A stretch of DNA of 37,500 nucleotides from Neocallimastix lanati (nom. inval.) (lineage: Eukaryota > Neocallimastigomycota > Neocallimastigomycetes > Neocallimastigales > Neocallimastigaceae), in contig JACVTC010000052.1 of the NCBI GenBank assembly GCA_016946835.1, positions 947,501 through 985,000 on the forward strand, given 5' to 3'. The notes beneath the pieces were generated by a model. That model did no database searches and was not told the DNA's origin. It was given only the letters and a program-made list of their open reading frames with translations. The number at the start of each line of letters is the position of its first letter. Position 1 is the first letter of the stretch. Positions 1-12,655 of the stretch are shown here, one piece after another. The translations under genes were made by a program, and so were the position numbers.

Positions 1-197
1 CTCATAAATCAAGTGCTCTCTCTCTGCACTAGCAATTATATAGTCTAGCAAAATGGAGTACTTATCATGGCATGAGAACACCAAAACATCAACTTCATTT
101 ATAAGGAAAAACACACTAAGAAGATGAAAAAATCGTCCCATATAAGTCGATTCAAAACCCTTATGTGTGTTTCTCTTTTCTTTAATGTGATATAGAC
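1..197 (-). CDS. Unrecognised protein, exon running off the left edge (copy 1 of duplicated gene)
   Basis: A minus-strand frame is open from an AG acceptor (splice point just right of 197; AG at 198-199) to the window edge, about 65 codons. Inside it is an ATG at 141-139 followed by MGRFFHLLSVFF, a hydrophobic stretch, then NEVDVLVFSCHDKYS. I do not recognise the family. The second copy (3337-3830) shows what should follow: a region with IPPSMM and TGGPIVLFSF and a basic Lys/Arg tail before the stop. Copy 1 keeps Arg where copy 2 has TGA, so copy 1 may be the functional gene. Whether 197 is a true exon border or the gene begins at 141 cannot be settled here; upstream sequence to about 1980 is AT-rich with no clear further exon. 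Confidence 0.45.
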
Positions 198-1303
198 CTA
201 ACTATTTTAACTATTTTAACTATTTAACTATTTAACTACTTAATTATTTATATATTATTTATATATTTTATATTTATATATTAATGTTTTTATAAATTAT
301 CAATATTATATTTGATCAGTTATACTTATTTATATTTATTTATATCTATTTCTATATGTATATTTTTTTAAAAAAAAAAAGTTTACCACTTTAAAATTAA
401 AAAAAAATAAAAATAAAAAAATAAAAATAAAAATTAAAATTGAAAATTAAAATTGAAAATTAAATTTTTTTGAAATCTAAATCATTTAAACTATAATTTT
501 TTTTTTTTACCACTTTTGTCCTACCTTCAAAAACAATCAGTACATAAATAAAAAAAAATTTTTAATTTATTTATTTAAATTTGTTATACAATTTTTATCA
601 ATTTATTTTTATTATTTTAAATTAATAGTATTTTAATTATTGTTATTATTCTAATTATTATTATTATTTTAATACAATTATTTTAATTATTTCTGTTATT
701 ATTTTAGTTATTATTATTTATTATTTTATACATGATCATATGAATCAATAAAACAACTTTTTTTTTTTTTTTTTTTTCATTTATATATTTATTCCCCATA
801 TATATTTGAATATATAAAGATAATAAATAAATGTATAATTAAATAATAATTAAATAAATTATATTTAGTAATTATTATTATTGTTGTTGTTGTTATTTAT
901 TATATATTATTATTATTAATATTATTAATGGAGGTACAAGATGATCTGGATTTCTTCATATATATATATATATTTTCTACTGAAATATTTGTGTGGATGA
1001 CTATAGGTATAGATTTATTTTTTATATGTATATAAGATAGTCCTTTAAAATAGTATTAATATACTATTAAATAATATTATTTTTTTTAAAAAAGAAAAAA
1101 AAAAATGAAAAATGACACATATATATTAATAAAATATTAAAGGTAATTATACTTTTTCAAATCCTATACTAAAACTTTAAAATATATATATACATTTATA
1201 TATTCTCTAATAAAATTTGAATAAATAACTTATTTTTAAAATTTTTTAAAATATATACGTATATTTCTAAAAGCTTCATTTTAGAAATACTTTATAAAAA
1301 ATC

Positions 1304-1417
<114 letters not shown>

Positions 1418-1983
1418 TATATTTTAATTCTATAATAAAATTTTTAGAAAATTGCTTAATTTTTTTTCTTATTATAATTTTTATTATTAATACTCTAAAT
1501 TTTCTTTTTTTTTTTTTTTTTTTTTTTTTAAAGAAAAAAACCTTTGTAAATAATTATACATATATATTCATATATTCATTATCTATATATTATTTGAATA
1601 AAAATTATGTATTTTTAATTTGTTAATTTGAGCAATACTCCGGAGTATAGATGGATTAAATATTACATTATTGAGTTTGTTTTATGTAGGGTAATAACAT
1701 AATTGATAATTATATATATTTCTAACTTAATTAATTAAAAAAGTTCAATATATAATAATGAAAATTATGAAAAGATAATTCTTTACAATACTGGAAAAAA
1801 CTTTATAATAAATAATAAAAAAGAAAAATTTTTAAAAAAATTTTTTTTTTTCTAAATATATATATTTATATATATATTATTATTATTTTAAAAAAAAAAA
1901 ATTAATTTAAATTTATTATGTTATAGAATAGGTTAGGAATTTAGGAATAGTAAATAAAGGTTAGATCATAGATATAATTTTTT

Positions 1984-2348
1984 GGGTGTGGGGCATTTCG
2001 CCAAATTGCATTTCGCCAGGTTGCGTTTCGCCAATTTTTTTGAAAGCATGTGGCGTATTAAAAAAATGTGGCATTTCGCCAAGTTGCATTTCGCCAAATT
2101 GAGAATTATTAAATAAATAAATAAATCAATAAATAAAATTAAATATTATTAATATCGCATAAAAACAATTTTAAAAAAAATATTTTGAATTAATATTTAT
2201 TTATTTATTCATTTATTTATATCAATACTCTACTTGTCGAAATGCAACCTGGCGAATAGCAACTTGGGGAAATGCAACATTTTAATACTACGCCACTTGG
2301 CGAAATGCAATCTGGCGAAATGCAATTTGGGGAAATGCAACTCTCCCC
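1984..2348. mobile_element. Foldback element with inverted TTGCATTTCGCC iterons
   Basis: The left arm (1984-2104) carries five or so copies of a ~15-bp unit, TTGCATTTCGCCA plus two purines, grouped three plus two around the spacer TGTGGCGTATTAAAA. The right arm (2232-2348) carries the same series as the reverse complement, with the same spacer (TACGCCACTTGGCG), so the whole is a ~365-bp imperfect palindrome around an AT-rich loop with ATAAATAAAT runs. The outer ends are GGGTGTGGGGCATTTCG and its inverted counterpart ending CTCTCCCC. No protein is encoded. It resembles a non-autonomous foldback or MITE-like element; the class is not identified. Related motifs occur at 5528-5560, 13533, 14136, 26752, 30862, 33003 and 34232. 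Confidence 0.7.
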
Positions 2349-3336
2349 ATCGTGTATTTTGTAATGTGGCGTATAATTTTAAAAATAAAGCCATACATTT
2401 TTAAGATATTCTATACAATCATAAATAATCATAAATAAATATATAAATAATTATTATTCTAAAAGAAATAATAATAATAATAATATACTCTTTCAATTAA
2501 ATATTATTAAATAACTATTTCAAAAGAAATAATAATATATTCTATTAAAAAAGAATTATAAAAAATTATTTTTATAATTGAATATTAATAAATTATATAT
2601 ATAAAAAAAGATTATTTATTATTTATTTAATTATAAAAAACATGCCAATACAAAAATACGCACATTGCGAAATATACTATTGCTAAACTCACTAGATTCA
2701 TATATATATTAATAATTTAAAAACAATAATCTTTTAGTTTAATAATAAATAATACACGGTAATAATAATTAAGAATCTAATAATATTAATATTTAATATG
2801 AATTCAATAATAAGAAATAACAATAAATAAAAATCTAATAATTAAAAATTTTCTAAATATTATTATAAAAAAAAAAGTTTAATAAATTAAAAAGGAGATT
2901 TTTTATTTCATTCTTATATAAAATCAGTTATTTATAGTCTCATTTAAAAAAAAAAAAAAATAATAATAATAATAATAATAATAATACTAAAAAAAAAAAT
3001 AAAAATAAAAGATATATATTTATATATATTTATAATTATATTGTATTATTAGATTTTGTTTTAACTGATTATAACTATTGATGTTATTACAAAATTTTTA
3101 ATAAATATATTTAAAGATAATTAATATCTTAATTATATATTTCTATAAGTAAAATAAAATAAAATAAATAGTTGAAATATTAATAGAAAGTATAGATGGA
3201 ATAAAATAAAATAAAATAAAATAAATAGTGAAGTACTATAAATTATTAAAATATTAATTAAAATAAAATACAATGATAATATTAATATTATTATAAATGA
3301 TAATCAAAGAAGTACTAATCATTTTTAAATAATTTT
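2349..3336. other. AT-rich stretch without a recognisable gene
   Basis: Poly-A, AAT (2959-2985) and AAAAT runs. At 3148-3230 is a short TAAAA tract with a diverged copy of the satellite core (AAAGTATAGATGGAATAAAAT). I see no coding signal. Confidence 0.7.
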
Positions 3337-3830
3337 TTATCTTTTCTTCTTACTTCCTTTTAAAATTTTTCTTTTCTTTCTCTTCTTTTTTTTTTTTTTT
3401 GTTTTTAGACTTGGATTAAAAGAGAAGAGGACAATTGGACCTCCAGTCTCTACCTTAAATATATCAGATGCTCATTGGATTCTTTTCCATACTGTTTCTG
3501 TTATCGATGTAGACCTCTCTCTCTTAGCAAGGCTAATATAAAAGGCATTCCCTATGCACTGCTTTATAGGACGGGTTTCTTTTATCGTGATTTCTTGAAT
3601 CATCATCGAGGGAGGAATAACTACACTAATCCTCTCATAAATCAAGTGCTCTCTCTCTGCACTAGCAATTATATAGTCTAGCAAAATGGAGTACTTATTA
3701 TGACATGAGAACACCAAAACACCAACTTCATTTATAAGGAAAAACATTCTAAGAAGATGAAAAAATCATCCCATATTAGTTGATTCAAAAACTTTAAGTG
3801 TGTTTCTCTTTTCTTTAATGTGATATAGAC
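3337..3830 (-). pseudogene. Broken copy 2 of the unrecognised duplicated gene
   Basis: On the minus strand an acceptor-like TTAG precedes 3830 and a coding-like frame runs to a TAA at 3339-3337, about 164 codons. Two in-frame TGA codons interrupt it: one just after an ATG (copy 1 has CGA at that place) and one at about 3471-3469, where context suggests Trp was lost. Segments that read like real protein include VLVFSCHNKYSILLDYII, ISVVIPPSMMIQEITIKE, FYISLAKRERS and TGGPIVLFSFNPSLK, followed by a Lys/Arg-rich end coded by a long A tract. Composition is much less AT-biased than the flanks. The family is unknown to me. Confidence 0.5.
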
Positions 3831-4387
3831 CTAACTATTTAACTATTTTAACTACTTAACTATTTAACTACTTAATTATTTATATATTATTTATATATTT
3901 TATATTTATATATTAATGTTTTTATAAATTATCAATATTATATTTTATCAGTTATACTTATTTATATTTATTTATATCTATTTCTATATGTATATTTTTT
4001 TAAAAAAAAAAAAGTTTACCACTTTAAAATTAAAAAAAAATAAAAATAAAAAAATAAAAATAAAAATTAAAATTGAAAATTAAAATTGAAAATTAAATTT
4101 TTTTGAAATCTAAATCATTTAAACTATAATTTTTTTTTTTTACCACTTTTGTCCTACCTTCAAAAACAATCAGTACATAAATAAATAAAAAAATTTAATT
4201 TATTTATTTAAATTTGTTATACAATTTTTATCAATTTATTTTTATTATTTTAAATTAATAGTATTTTAATTATTGTTATTATTCTAATTATTATTATTAT
4301 TTTAATACAATTTTTTTAATTATTTCTGTTATTATTTTAGTTATTATTATTTATTATTTTATACATGATCATATGAATCAATAAAAC

Positions 4388-4422
<35 letters not shown>

Positions 4423-4946
4423 CATTTATATATTTATCGCCATATATATTTGAATATATAAAGATAATAAATAAATGTATAATTAAATAATAATTAAATA
4501 AATTATATTTAGTAATTATTATTATTGTTGTTGTTGTTATTTATTATATATTATTATTATTAATATTATTAATGGAGGTACAAGATGATCTGGATTTCTT
4601 CATATATATATATATTTTCTACTGAAATATTTGTGTGGATGACTATAGGTATAGATTTATTTTTTATATGTATATAAGATAGTCCTTTAAAATAGTATTA
4701 ATATACTATTAAATAATATTATTTTTTTTAAAAAAGAAAAAAAAAAATGAAAAATGACACATATATATTAATAAAATATTAAAGGTAATTAAACTTTTTC
4801 AAATCCTATACTAAAACTTTAAAATATATATATACATTTTTATATTCTGTAATAAAATTTGAATAAATAACTTATTTTTAAAATTTTTTAAATATATATA
4901 CGTATATTTCTAAAAGCTTCATTTTAGAAATACTTTATAAAAAATC

Positions 4947-5000
<54 letters not shown>

Positions 5001-5512
5001 TATATTTTAATTCTATAATAAAATTTTTAGAAAATTGCTTAATTTTTTTTCTTATTATAATTTTTATTATTAATACTCTAAATTCTTTTTTTTTTTTTTT
5101 TTTTTTTTAATAAAAAAACCTTTGTAAATAATTATACATATATATTCATATATTCATTATCTATATATTATTATGATAAAAATTATGTATTTTTAATTTG
5201 TTAATTTGAGTGTTTTATGTAGGGTAATAACATAATTGATAATTATATATATTTCTAACTTAATTAATTAAAAAAGTTCAATATATAATAATGAAAACTA
5301 TGAAAAGATAATTCTTTACAATACTGGAAAAAACTTTATAATAAATAATAAAAAAGAAAAATTTTTAAAAAAATTTTTTTTTTTCTAAATATATATATTT
5401 ATATATATATTATTATTATTTAAAAAAAAAAAAAATTAATTTAAATTTATTATGTTATAGAATAGGTTAGGAAATTAAGAATATTAAATAAAGGTTAGAT
5501 TATAGATATAAT
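3634..5512. repeat. Large direct duplication, copy 2
   Basis: Matches 1-1978 in order and orientation, including the exon fragment, the GC-richer patch at 4572-4650, the poly-T (4391-4422), a shortened AAT array and the poly-T at 5084-5108. It lacks the ~46-bp segment holding the ATACTCCGGAGTAT palindrome. After 5512 the sequence changes to a partial foldback-element arm. Confidence 0.9.
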
Positions 5513-5519
5513 TTTTTGA

Positions 5520-5665
5520 ATTTAGTATAGTGGACATTTCGCCAGATTGCATTTCGACAAGTGGAGAATTGATATAAATGAATGAATAAATAAATAAATA
5601 TTAATTCAAAATAATTTTCTTTAAAATTGTTTTTATTCAATATTAACAATACTAATTTTATTTGA
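5520..5665. mobile_element. Partial foldback-element arm
   Basis: CATTTCGCCAGATTGCATTTCGACAAGTGG and the following ATAAATGAATGAATAAAT to TTTAAAATTGTTTTTAT match the inner right arm and loop of the 1984-2348 element, in the opposite orientation. Only one arm is left, so this is a truncated or rearranged relative at the border of the duplication. Confidence 0.6.
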
Positions 5666-6465
5666 ATCTAGTAGTTTTATCATTTCATAGGAAATAATGA
5701 ATAATAATTAAAAATAATAAAATAATCATAAATAAATAAAAGTAACAAAAAATTATAATAATAAATAATAACCTAAAATACTCACTTAGTATATTTTACT
5801 ATTATTTTTACTTTTATTTTTATTTAGCTATCATTAAATTAATAAAAAAAAAAAAAAATAAAAAAAAAAAAAATAAAACAAAATTAATCTAATAATAATA
5901 AATAATATTTTTTCCCCCTTAAATATGAATATATATTTATATATATATATATTTTTTTTAATTAATATTTTTAAAAAATAAAAAAAATATTTAATATAAA
6001 TAGTAGTAAAACTTAAAAAAAAAAAAAAAAAAATAAACATATAAATTACATAAACCTAATATATTGAATGTATCATACTTCAAATAACATTCTCATTTGG
6101 AATAGAATCAATTTTGGAAATTTGAAATAATTTTTTTTTTTTAAAAAAAAAAAGATAAAATTTTCAAATATAAATATGAATATAAATATATATAAATATA
6201 TATTTATATTTATTAATAATTAATAACTAAAGTATTTATTATTATTATTTTTTGCATTTATTTATTATTTATATAATAAATTTTTATTACAAAAGAAAGT
6301 ACTTTCTTATTCTTTTTTTCTTAATTTTTTTCTTTTTCTTTTTCTTTTTTCTTTTTTTTTCTTTTTTATTTTTTTTATTCTTTTTTAATACTTTTATTTT
6401 ATTATTATTATTTTTTATTTCTTTTATTTTTTTCTTTTGTTTTTCTTTTTTCTTTTCTTTTCTTT

Positions 6466-6496
<31 letters not shown>

Positions 6497-6506
6497 ATTA
6501 TATTCT
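5666..6506. other. AT-rich intergenic DNA with a long pyrimidine tract
   Basis: No gene seen. 6310-6496 is almost only C and T (CTTTTT and TTTTC units), immediately 3' of the cyclophilin-like gene, so a purine tract in its transcript's 3' untranslated region if it extends that far. The apparent frames there are poly-Phe and poly-Lys artefacts. Confidence 0.7.
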
Positions 6507-7148
6507 TCAATTATCCTGTACAAAAGAAGCTGTTATACTTCCGGTACCAACAGCTTCTCTTAACAATTCTGGATTATCGATTTTTCCAATAATACTGTAT
6601 TGTTTAACAGGGTCAAAGGTATCATAGAAAACAGCAAGGTATCTTGATTGGAATAATAAAATATCTCCATATCTAACTTTATCAACTGGTTCGATTTTAA
6701 CTGGAAGTGGTTCTTCAAGAGTATGATATTTTTCAGTACCATTAAGATCAACCATTCTCATATTAAGTGGGAAGCGTTTTACAAGTTCCTTGGTGGTTTC
6801 ATTAATTTCAAAAGTACATTTAAATTCATATTTTTTATCACTATTATCATTACTAATAATTAATTTTGGATGAAATTCATCTTTTGATTCATCTGGTTTA
6901 ACTGAATTAATAATATTTTCTGAATTGGTACTTTTAACTGGTGTTGTTGTTGTTGTAATTGAATTTATAATATCTTTTATTTGTGGAAAAGCTGAACTTA
7001 AAGCTAAACTTAATAATAATATTATAATAGAACCAGAAAGTAAATATGAAGTACTATTTTTCTTATTAGTTTGTACTTTTTTTTCAATATTATTTTTATT
7101 AATATCAGATTTTGGACTTTGTGATTTGGTTTCGTTATTTTCTGCCAT
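6507..7148 (-). CDS. Membrane-anchored cyclophilin-like-fold protein of bacterial type
   Basis: A single-exon frame of 213 codons plus TGA. Residues 1-33 are hydrophilic and Lys/Asn/Ser-rich; 34-55 form one strong membrane helix (SYLLSGSIIILLLSLALSSA); 56-105 is a Thr/Ser/Lys linker; about 107-211 is the globular domain. The domain matches my knowledge of the bacterial cyclophilin-like family (Cyclophil_like2, about 110 residues): FPLNMRMVDLNGTEKYHTL, then PVDKVRYGDILLFQSRYLAV, FYDTFDP, IGKIDNPELLREAVGTGS and a final beta strand. The fold resembles cyclophilin, but peptidyl-prolyl isomerase activity is not established for this family, so I claim none. The helix near the N-terminus suggests a type II anchored or exported protein. 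Lack of introns fits acquisition from a gut bacterium. The start is the first ATG of a frame preceded by an A/G-rich leader. Confidence 0.8.
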   Translation of the reverse strand: MAENNETKSQSPKSDINKNNIEKKVQTNKKNSTSYLLSGSIIILLLSLALSSAFPQIKDIINSITTTTTPVKSTNSENIINSVKPDESKDEFHPKLIISNDNSDKKYEFKCTFEINETTKELVKRFPLNMRMVDLNGTEKYHTLEEPLPVKIEPVDKVRYGDILLFQSRYLAVFYDTFDPVKQYSIIGKIDNPELLREAVGTGSITASFVQDN

Positions 7149-7916
<768 letters not shown>

Positions 7917-8456
7917 ATAAATAATAAATAATAAATAATAAATAATAAATAATAAATAATAAATAATAAATAATAAATAATAAATAATAAATAATAAATA
8001 ATAAATAATAAATAATAAATAATAAATAATAAATAATAAATAATAAATAATAAATAATAAATAATAAATAATAAATAATAAATAATAAATAATAAATAAT
8101 AAATAATAAATAATAAATAATAAATAATAAATAATAAATAATAAATAATAAATAATAAATAATAAATAATAAATAATAAATAATAAATAATAAATAATAA
8201 ATAATAAATAATAAATAATAAATAATAAATAATAAATAATAAATAATAAATAATAAATAATAAATAATAAATAATAAATAATAAATAATAAATAATAAAT
8301 AATAAATAATAAATAATAAATAATAAATAATAAATAATAAATAATAAATAATAAATAAAATAATAAATAATAAATAATAAATAATAAATAAAATAATAAA
8401 TAATAAATAATAAATAATAAATTATAAAATAATAAATAATAAATAATAAATAGAAT
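7917..8456. repeat. (AAATAAT)n heptanucleotide satellite
   Basis: Around 75 units of a 7-bp repeat, perfect over more than 400 bp, with 5-bp slips only near the right end (8357-8440). It directly follows the AAT array and probably arose from it by incorporating an extra A in every second unit. Confidence 0.95.
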
Positions 8457-8542
8457 TATTTCTAATTAAGAACTCTATGAACATTAAATCTTTTTTTTTT
8501 ATTAAATTTTAATTCATAATATATTTATTATAGAGTAAATTA

Positions 8543-8755
8543 TTAATGGTTAGGTTTAATTAAATGAATAGGGGATCCCACAAAGAATGACTTTTTGGTA
8601 TAATTACCAGAAATGATTTGATTATTAAACAAAATATCCTATTCCTTTTTATAATATAAATCAATAATGTCTGTATCTCTTTCACTAAGAAGGAAATTGT
8701 ATAATCTATTCCACTTCACATATTCATTTATACACTTATTATTCAAAAAATTATT
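8543..8755 (-). pseudogene. Coding fossil of unknown family
   Basis: A minus-strand frame with ordinary amino-acid variety: NEYVKWNRLYNFLLSERDTD, then an in-frame TAG (8641-8639), then GNYTKKSFFVGSPIHLIK and TAA at 8545-8543. Upstream in another frame (8780-8910) is an Asn/Ser/Glu-rich stretch with SENRNISESDNRN and two stops, perhaps the linker of the same old gene. It stands out from the surrounding simple sequence. I do not recognise the family. Confidence 0.35.
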
Positions 8756-8910
8756 AATATTAACACAAATTTAATCAATTGATCTATTTGTAACATTTAT
8801 TAGTAACGATGTTATCATTTTCATTATTATTAATATTAATATTCCTATTATCACTTTCACTAATATTCCTATTTTCACTATCAATACTATTTCTATTATC
8901 TTTAAACAAT

Positions 8911-9041
8911 TCTTTTTATTATTATTTTTAATATTATTATTAATAATAACATTATTTTATTTTATATATATTATTATTATTATTAATATTAATATTGATA
9001 ATAATAATATTATTTTATTTTATTTTACTTTATTTTATTAC

Positions 9042-9075
<34 letters not shown>

Positions 9076-9660
9076 TTTTTTTTTTTTTTTTTTTAAATTA
9101 TAAATTTACATGTTAAAATATTTTTTATTGTATATTTATAATGTACAATTATTTATTTGTTCTTATTATGCATTAGAATGAATTTATCAGTATACATATA
9201 ATAATGATTTCGCACTATAGACGAATTCATATAAATTCATATATTAATAATATGTATATATACATATTTTGTATTATAAACATGTTCATGTATTATAAAA
9301 ATTTTATTTTGCTTTTTATATATATATGAATTTATATCATATATATATTTTTTATTTTTATTTTTATTTTTATTTTTTTTCTTTTTCTTTTTCTTTTCTT
9401 TTTCTTTTTTAGTATTTGAATTTGTAATATTAAAGAAAATAACTCTTTTTATTTATTTATTTACTATAATTCCATTATTTTTCATCTTTGAATGGATAAA
9501 TCTTTTTTTTATTTATTATTTAAATAAACTATATATTTATTTATGTAATTTATTGCAACAATGTAATAGATAATCTATAATTATATAACATTAAATATAT
9601 ATATATATATATATATAAATAAAAAGTATTAGTTTAAAATTGGAAGATATTTAATTTTAA
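8911..9660. other. AT-rich DNA, probably 3' flank of LRR gene A
   Basis: TAT/ATT runs, a poly-T tract (9066-9094), CTTTTT units (9380-9410) and TA runs (9595-9617). No coding signal. The part nearest 9660 should include the gene A 3' untranslated region. Confidence 0.5.
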
Positions 9661-10010
9661 TTAATCTATTTTTAAAGGACTTATCGTAATTACATGAAAT
9701 ATTACGACCAGTAATTTTATGCATGAAACCAAATAGGGATTATTCATTGTGTCTACATCATTATTACTTGGTCCACTTAAACATAAATCAAGAGTATTTA
9801 GACATATAGCTACCAAATAACCAAATTTAAATATTAGCATATAGATTAATTTACCCTAATTATTAAAATTAATAATAATAATAAATAATAATAATAAATA
9901 ATAATAATAATTTTTTTTTTTATTTTAAAAATTGTATGAATTTTTAGTATTATTAGTGAGGTTTATGATAATTAATAATTAAAAATAATTATTATTTTAT
10001 AAATTAATTA

Positions 10011-10048
<38 letters not shown>

Positions 10049-10764
10049 AAATGATTTTACCTGATAAATACCAAAGAGAAGACTTCCAATGAGTATTAAA
10101 TATAAAGCACAAGTAGTTATAGACAATATTAACATAGAGATTCTTATTGCATCAGAATGTTTACAGAATCTCAATATAATTTCATAGAATAAAATTAAAA
10201 GAGTAAATGATACTATTCCCTATTAAACATAAAATAATTTTATTTTTTAATTAATTAATTAATTATTTCTATTATTACTATTTTTTTATTATTTCATTTT
10301 TCTTTTACATTTAAATTTTTGTTAATTCATAATAACTTAATATAAATTCTAAAACTATATAAAAAACATTTAAAATATTTTACTTATCTTTCATTACTCT
10401 ATTAAATTTTATTAAATTTAAACATATATAATTTTAAAATTTAATAAATACTAATTAATTACTTACAAGAACTAAAAAGGACCATATTTTGATGATCATA
10501 TTACTATTAAGGACTTTTTCTTCTTTATTCTCATCACTACATGCTTCCGTCTTTATATTAGATATATTTCTTAAAAATATGTATGTATAAATATATATTT
10601 GTAAAATTAGAATTAGAATTATTATGAAAATAATAATAAAATATATATTTATGGTAAAATTAATATATCAAAATAATACTAAATATTATTAATATTAATA
10701 TATTAAAAAAAAAATTTTTTTTTTTTTTAATTAATATATATTTTTAATAATGAAATATTAAAAT

Positions 10765-10829
<65 letters not shown>

Positions 10830-12557
10830 CAATTAAAAAAAGATAAAGACATTATATTTACAATTCTTTTATATCAAGATTGGTGTTAGCATTTTTATTT
10901 TCTAAACAGTTACCACTAAGGTCCCTATTTATATAAGAATAATATAAATATTTAAAAAAAAGTTAATAATATAAACTTAAAAATTTATATATATATATAT
11001 TTTTTTCTCCATTCTATTAAACGTATTTTATCTAAATACATAGCAATTAAATATCTATATAATATAATAATATAATATTATTAATAATTAATTTTTTTTT
11101 TCTATTTTTACAATTTCTGTATACTTTTTAACTCTGAAAGATTACTTGGTAGTTCACCAATAATTAAATTGTTTGACATTTCCCTATTTAAAAAAAGCAT
11201 TATTTAGTTCATATACAAATATATTTATTTTAAATAAAAAAAAAAAGTTTATTAATGTTACATATAAATAAAAAATAGTATTTAATATAGTATTTTCGGG
11301 AATTTATATATATTTAATATTATATTGTATGAAATAATAAAAATACTAAATAATTTTAAAAAATAATATATTAATTACAAAGTAGTTAAATGTTGTAATT
11401 TAGCAAGTTGAGAAACAATTTTTTCCATATCTTGATTGGAGAGATTGATATAATTGTTAAATTTGCTATAATAAATATTAATATATATTTATAATTTATT
11501 TAATTATTAATACAATAATAATATGTAATATTAAAAAGATATAATTTATAAATAAATAAAAAAAAAAAAAAAAAAAAAATAAAATTATAAAATAAAATAA
11601 AATAAAATAAAATAAAATAAAATAAAATAAAATAAAATAAAATAAAATAAAATAAAATAAAATAAAATAAAATAAAATAAAATAAAATAAAATAAAATAA
11701 AATAAAATAAAATAAAATAAAATAAAATAAAATAAAATAAAATAAAATAAAATAAAATAAAATAAAATAAAATAAAATAAAATAAAATAAAATAAAATAA
11801 AATAAAATAAAATAAAATAAAATAAATAAAATAAAATAAAATAAATATATAGTTGAAATATAAATATGAAGTACAGATTGAATAAAATAAAATAAAATAA
11901 AATAAAATAAAATAAAATAAAATAAAATAAAATAAAATAAAATAAAATAAAATAAAATAAAATAAAATAAATAAATAAATAAATAAATAAAAGTAAATAA
12001 ATAAATTAATAAAAGAATTTGAAAGGACTTTTAGTAAAATAATATATATATATAAATATATTCTAGTAAAAAGTTAAATAATATTAATAATTATAATATC
12101 AATTGTTAATATAAATTATAATAATAATTATAATTAAAATAATATTTATAATTATAAAAGCAATTATAGTAATTATCAAAATATAATAGTTATAAATAAT
12201 TAATAACATTATAAAAACAATTATTAAAAACAATTATTAATATTAAATAATAACTTCAATTATTAATATCAATTCTAATGACAAATATAATTTTAAAAAT
12301 AATAACATTTATATTTTGAACAATATTTACATTTCAGTAACTACAATTTCATTATCAAGGTTTTGACAGGTAATTTGAGGAAAATCACAACAGTTAATTA
12401 TACTTAGGTTGTTATAGGTTTTTTGAAGATCATTCCCTATTGTATTTATGACTTCTTCTACTACTGCACAGTCACTAGGAATAACCATTGCATTAATAGT
12501 ATCAAATAAGCCAAAAATTAAAATGAAAAAAAATGAAATTAAATTTAAGAATTTCAT
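9661..12557 (-). CDS. LRR gene A: secreted-type leucine-rich-repeat protein with four membrane segments
   Basis: Seven exons join in one frame to 301 residues: 12557-12331, 11465-11379, 11183-11112, 10924-10862, 10569-10467, 10219-10061, 9855-9661 (227, 87, 72, 63, 103, 159, 195 bp). All introns are GT-AG, with donors GTAAAT, GTAATT, GTAAAA, GTAAGT and acceptors ending TAG or AAG. Residues 1-23 are a signal peptide; 24-75 a Cys cap (Cys30, 56, 57, 64); 76-150 leucine-rich repeats of the plant-type form, e.g. LEMSNNLIIGELPSNLSEL and LDLSGNCLENKN. The first four exons end in phase 2, one repeat per exon. Residues 150-170 are a charged stretch; about 171-301 hold four hydrophobic helices with GSLLFGIYQ and MLIFKFGYL. 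Likely a surface protein with the LRRs outside; the ligand is unknown. The start is placed by alignment to gene B and by the signal peptide; an upstream in-frame ATG would add a poly-Lys artefact from a poly-A leader. Confidence 0.8.
10771..10826. repeat. Long poly-T in intron 4 of LRR gene A
   Basis: About 56 T in a row (poly-A in the transcript), in the intron between the last LRR exon and the first membrane exon. In paralogue C the same intron has TAAAA repeats, and in B the array lies at the corresponding place. Confidence 0.9.
11561..11992. repeat. TAAAA satellite with core, inside intron 1 of gene A
   Basis: About 48 TAAAA units (11584-11843), then a core (TATAGTTGAAATATAAATATGAAGTACAGATTG, 11846-11880) and a second run of about 18 units. 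It makes intron 1 (11466-12330) much longer than the other introns of the gene (about 190-290 bp). Confidence 0.95.
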
Positions 12558-12610
12558 ATTCATTGTTCTTTTAACTATTGAAAAAAAAATTTTGCTGTTA
12601 ATATTGTTTG

Positions 12611-12611
<1 letters not shown>

Positions 12612-12655
<44 letters not shown>
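12612..12655. repeat. Poly-T tract just upstream of gene A
   Basis: About 44 T, so a poly-A stretch in the 5' leader about 55 bp before the chosen ATG. It creates spurious poly-Phe and poly-Lys frames. Confidence 0.9.

Noticed and set aside
929-1036. Small plus-strand frame starting MEVQDDLDFF, conserved in both duplicates
   Set aside because: The TA run inside it differs by two bases between copies, shifting the frame; no sign of protein conservation.
6252-6563. 103-codon poly-Phe frame, its poly-Lys mirror, and similar frames at 5834-6040 and 12448-12820
   Set aside because: Artefacts of pyrimidine or purine tracts beside real genes.
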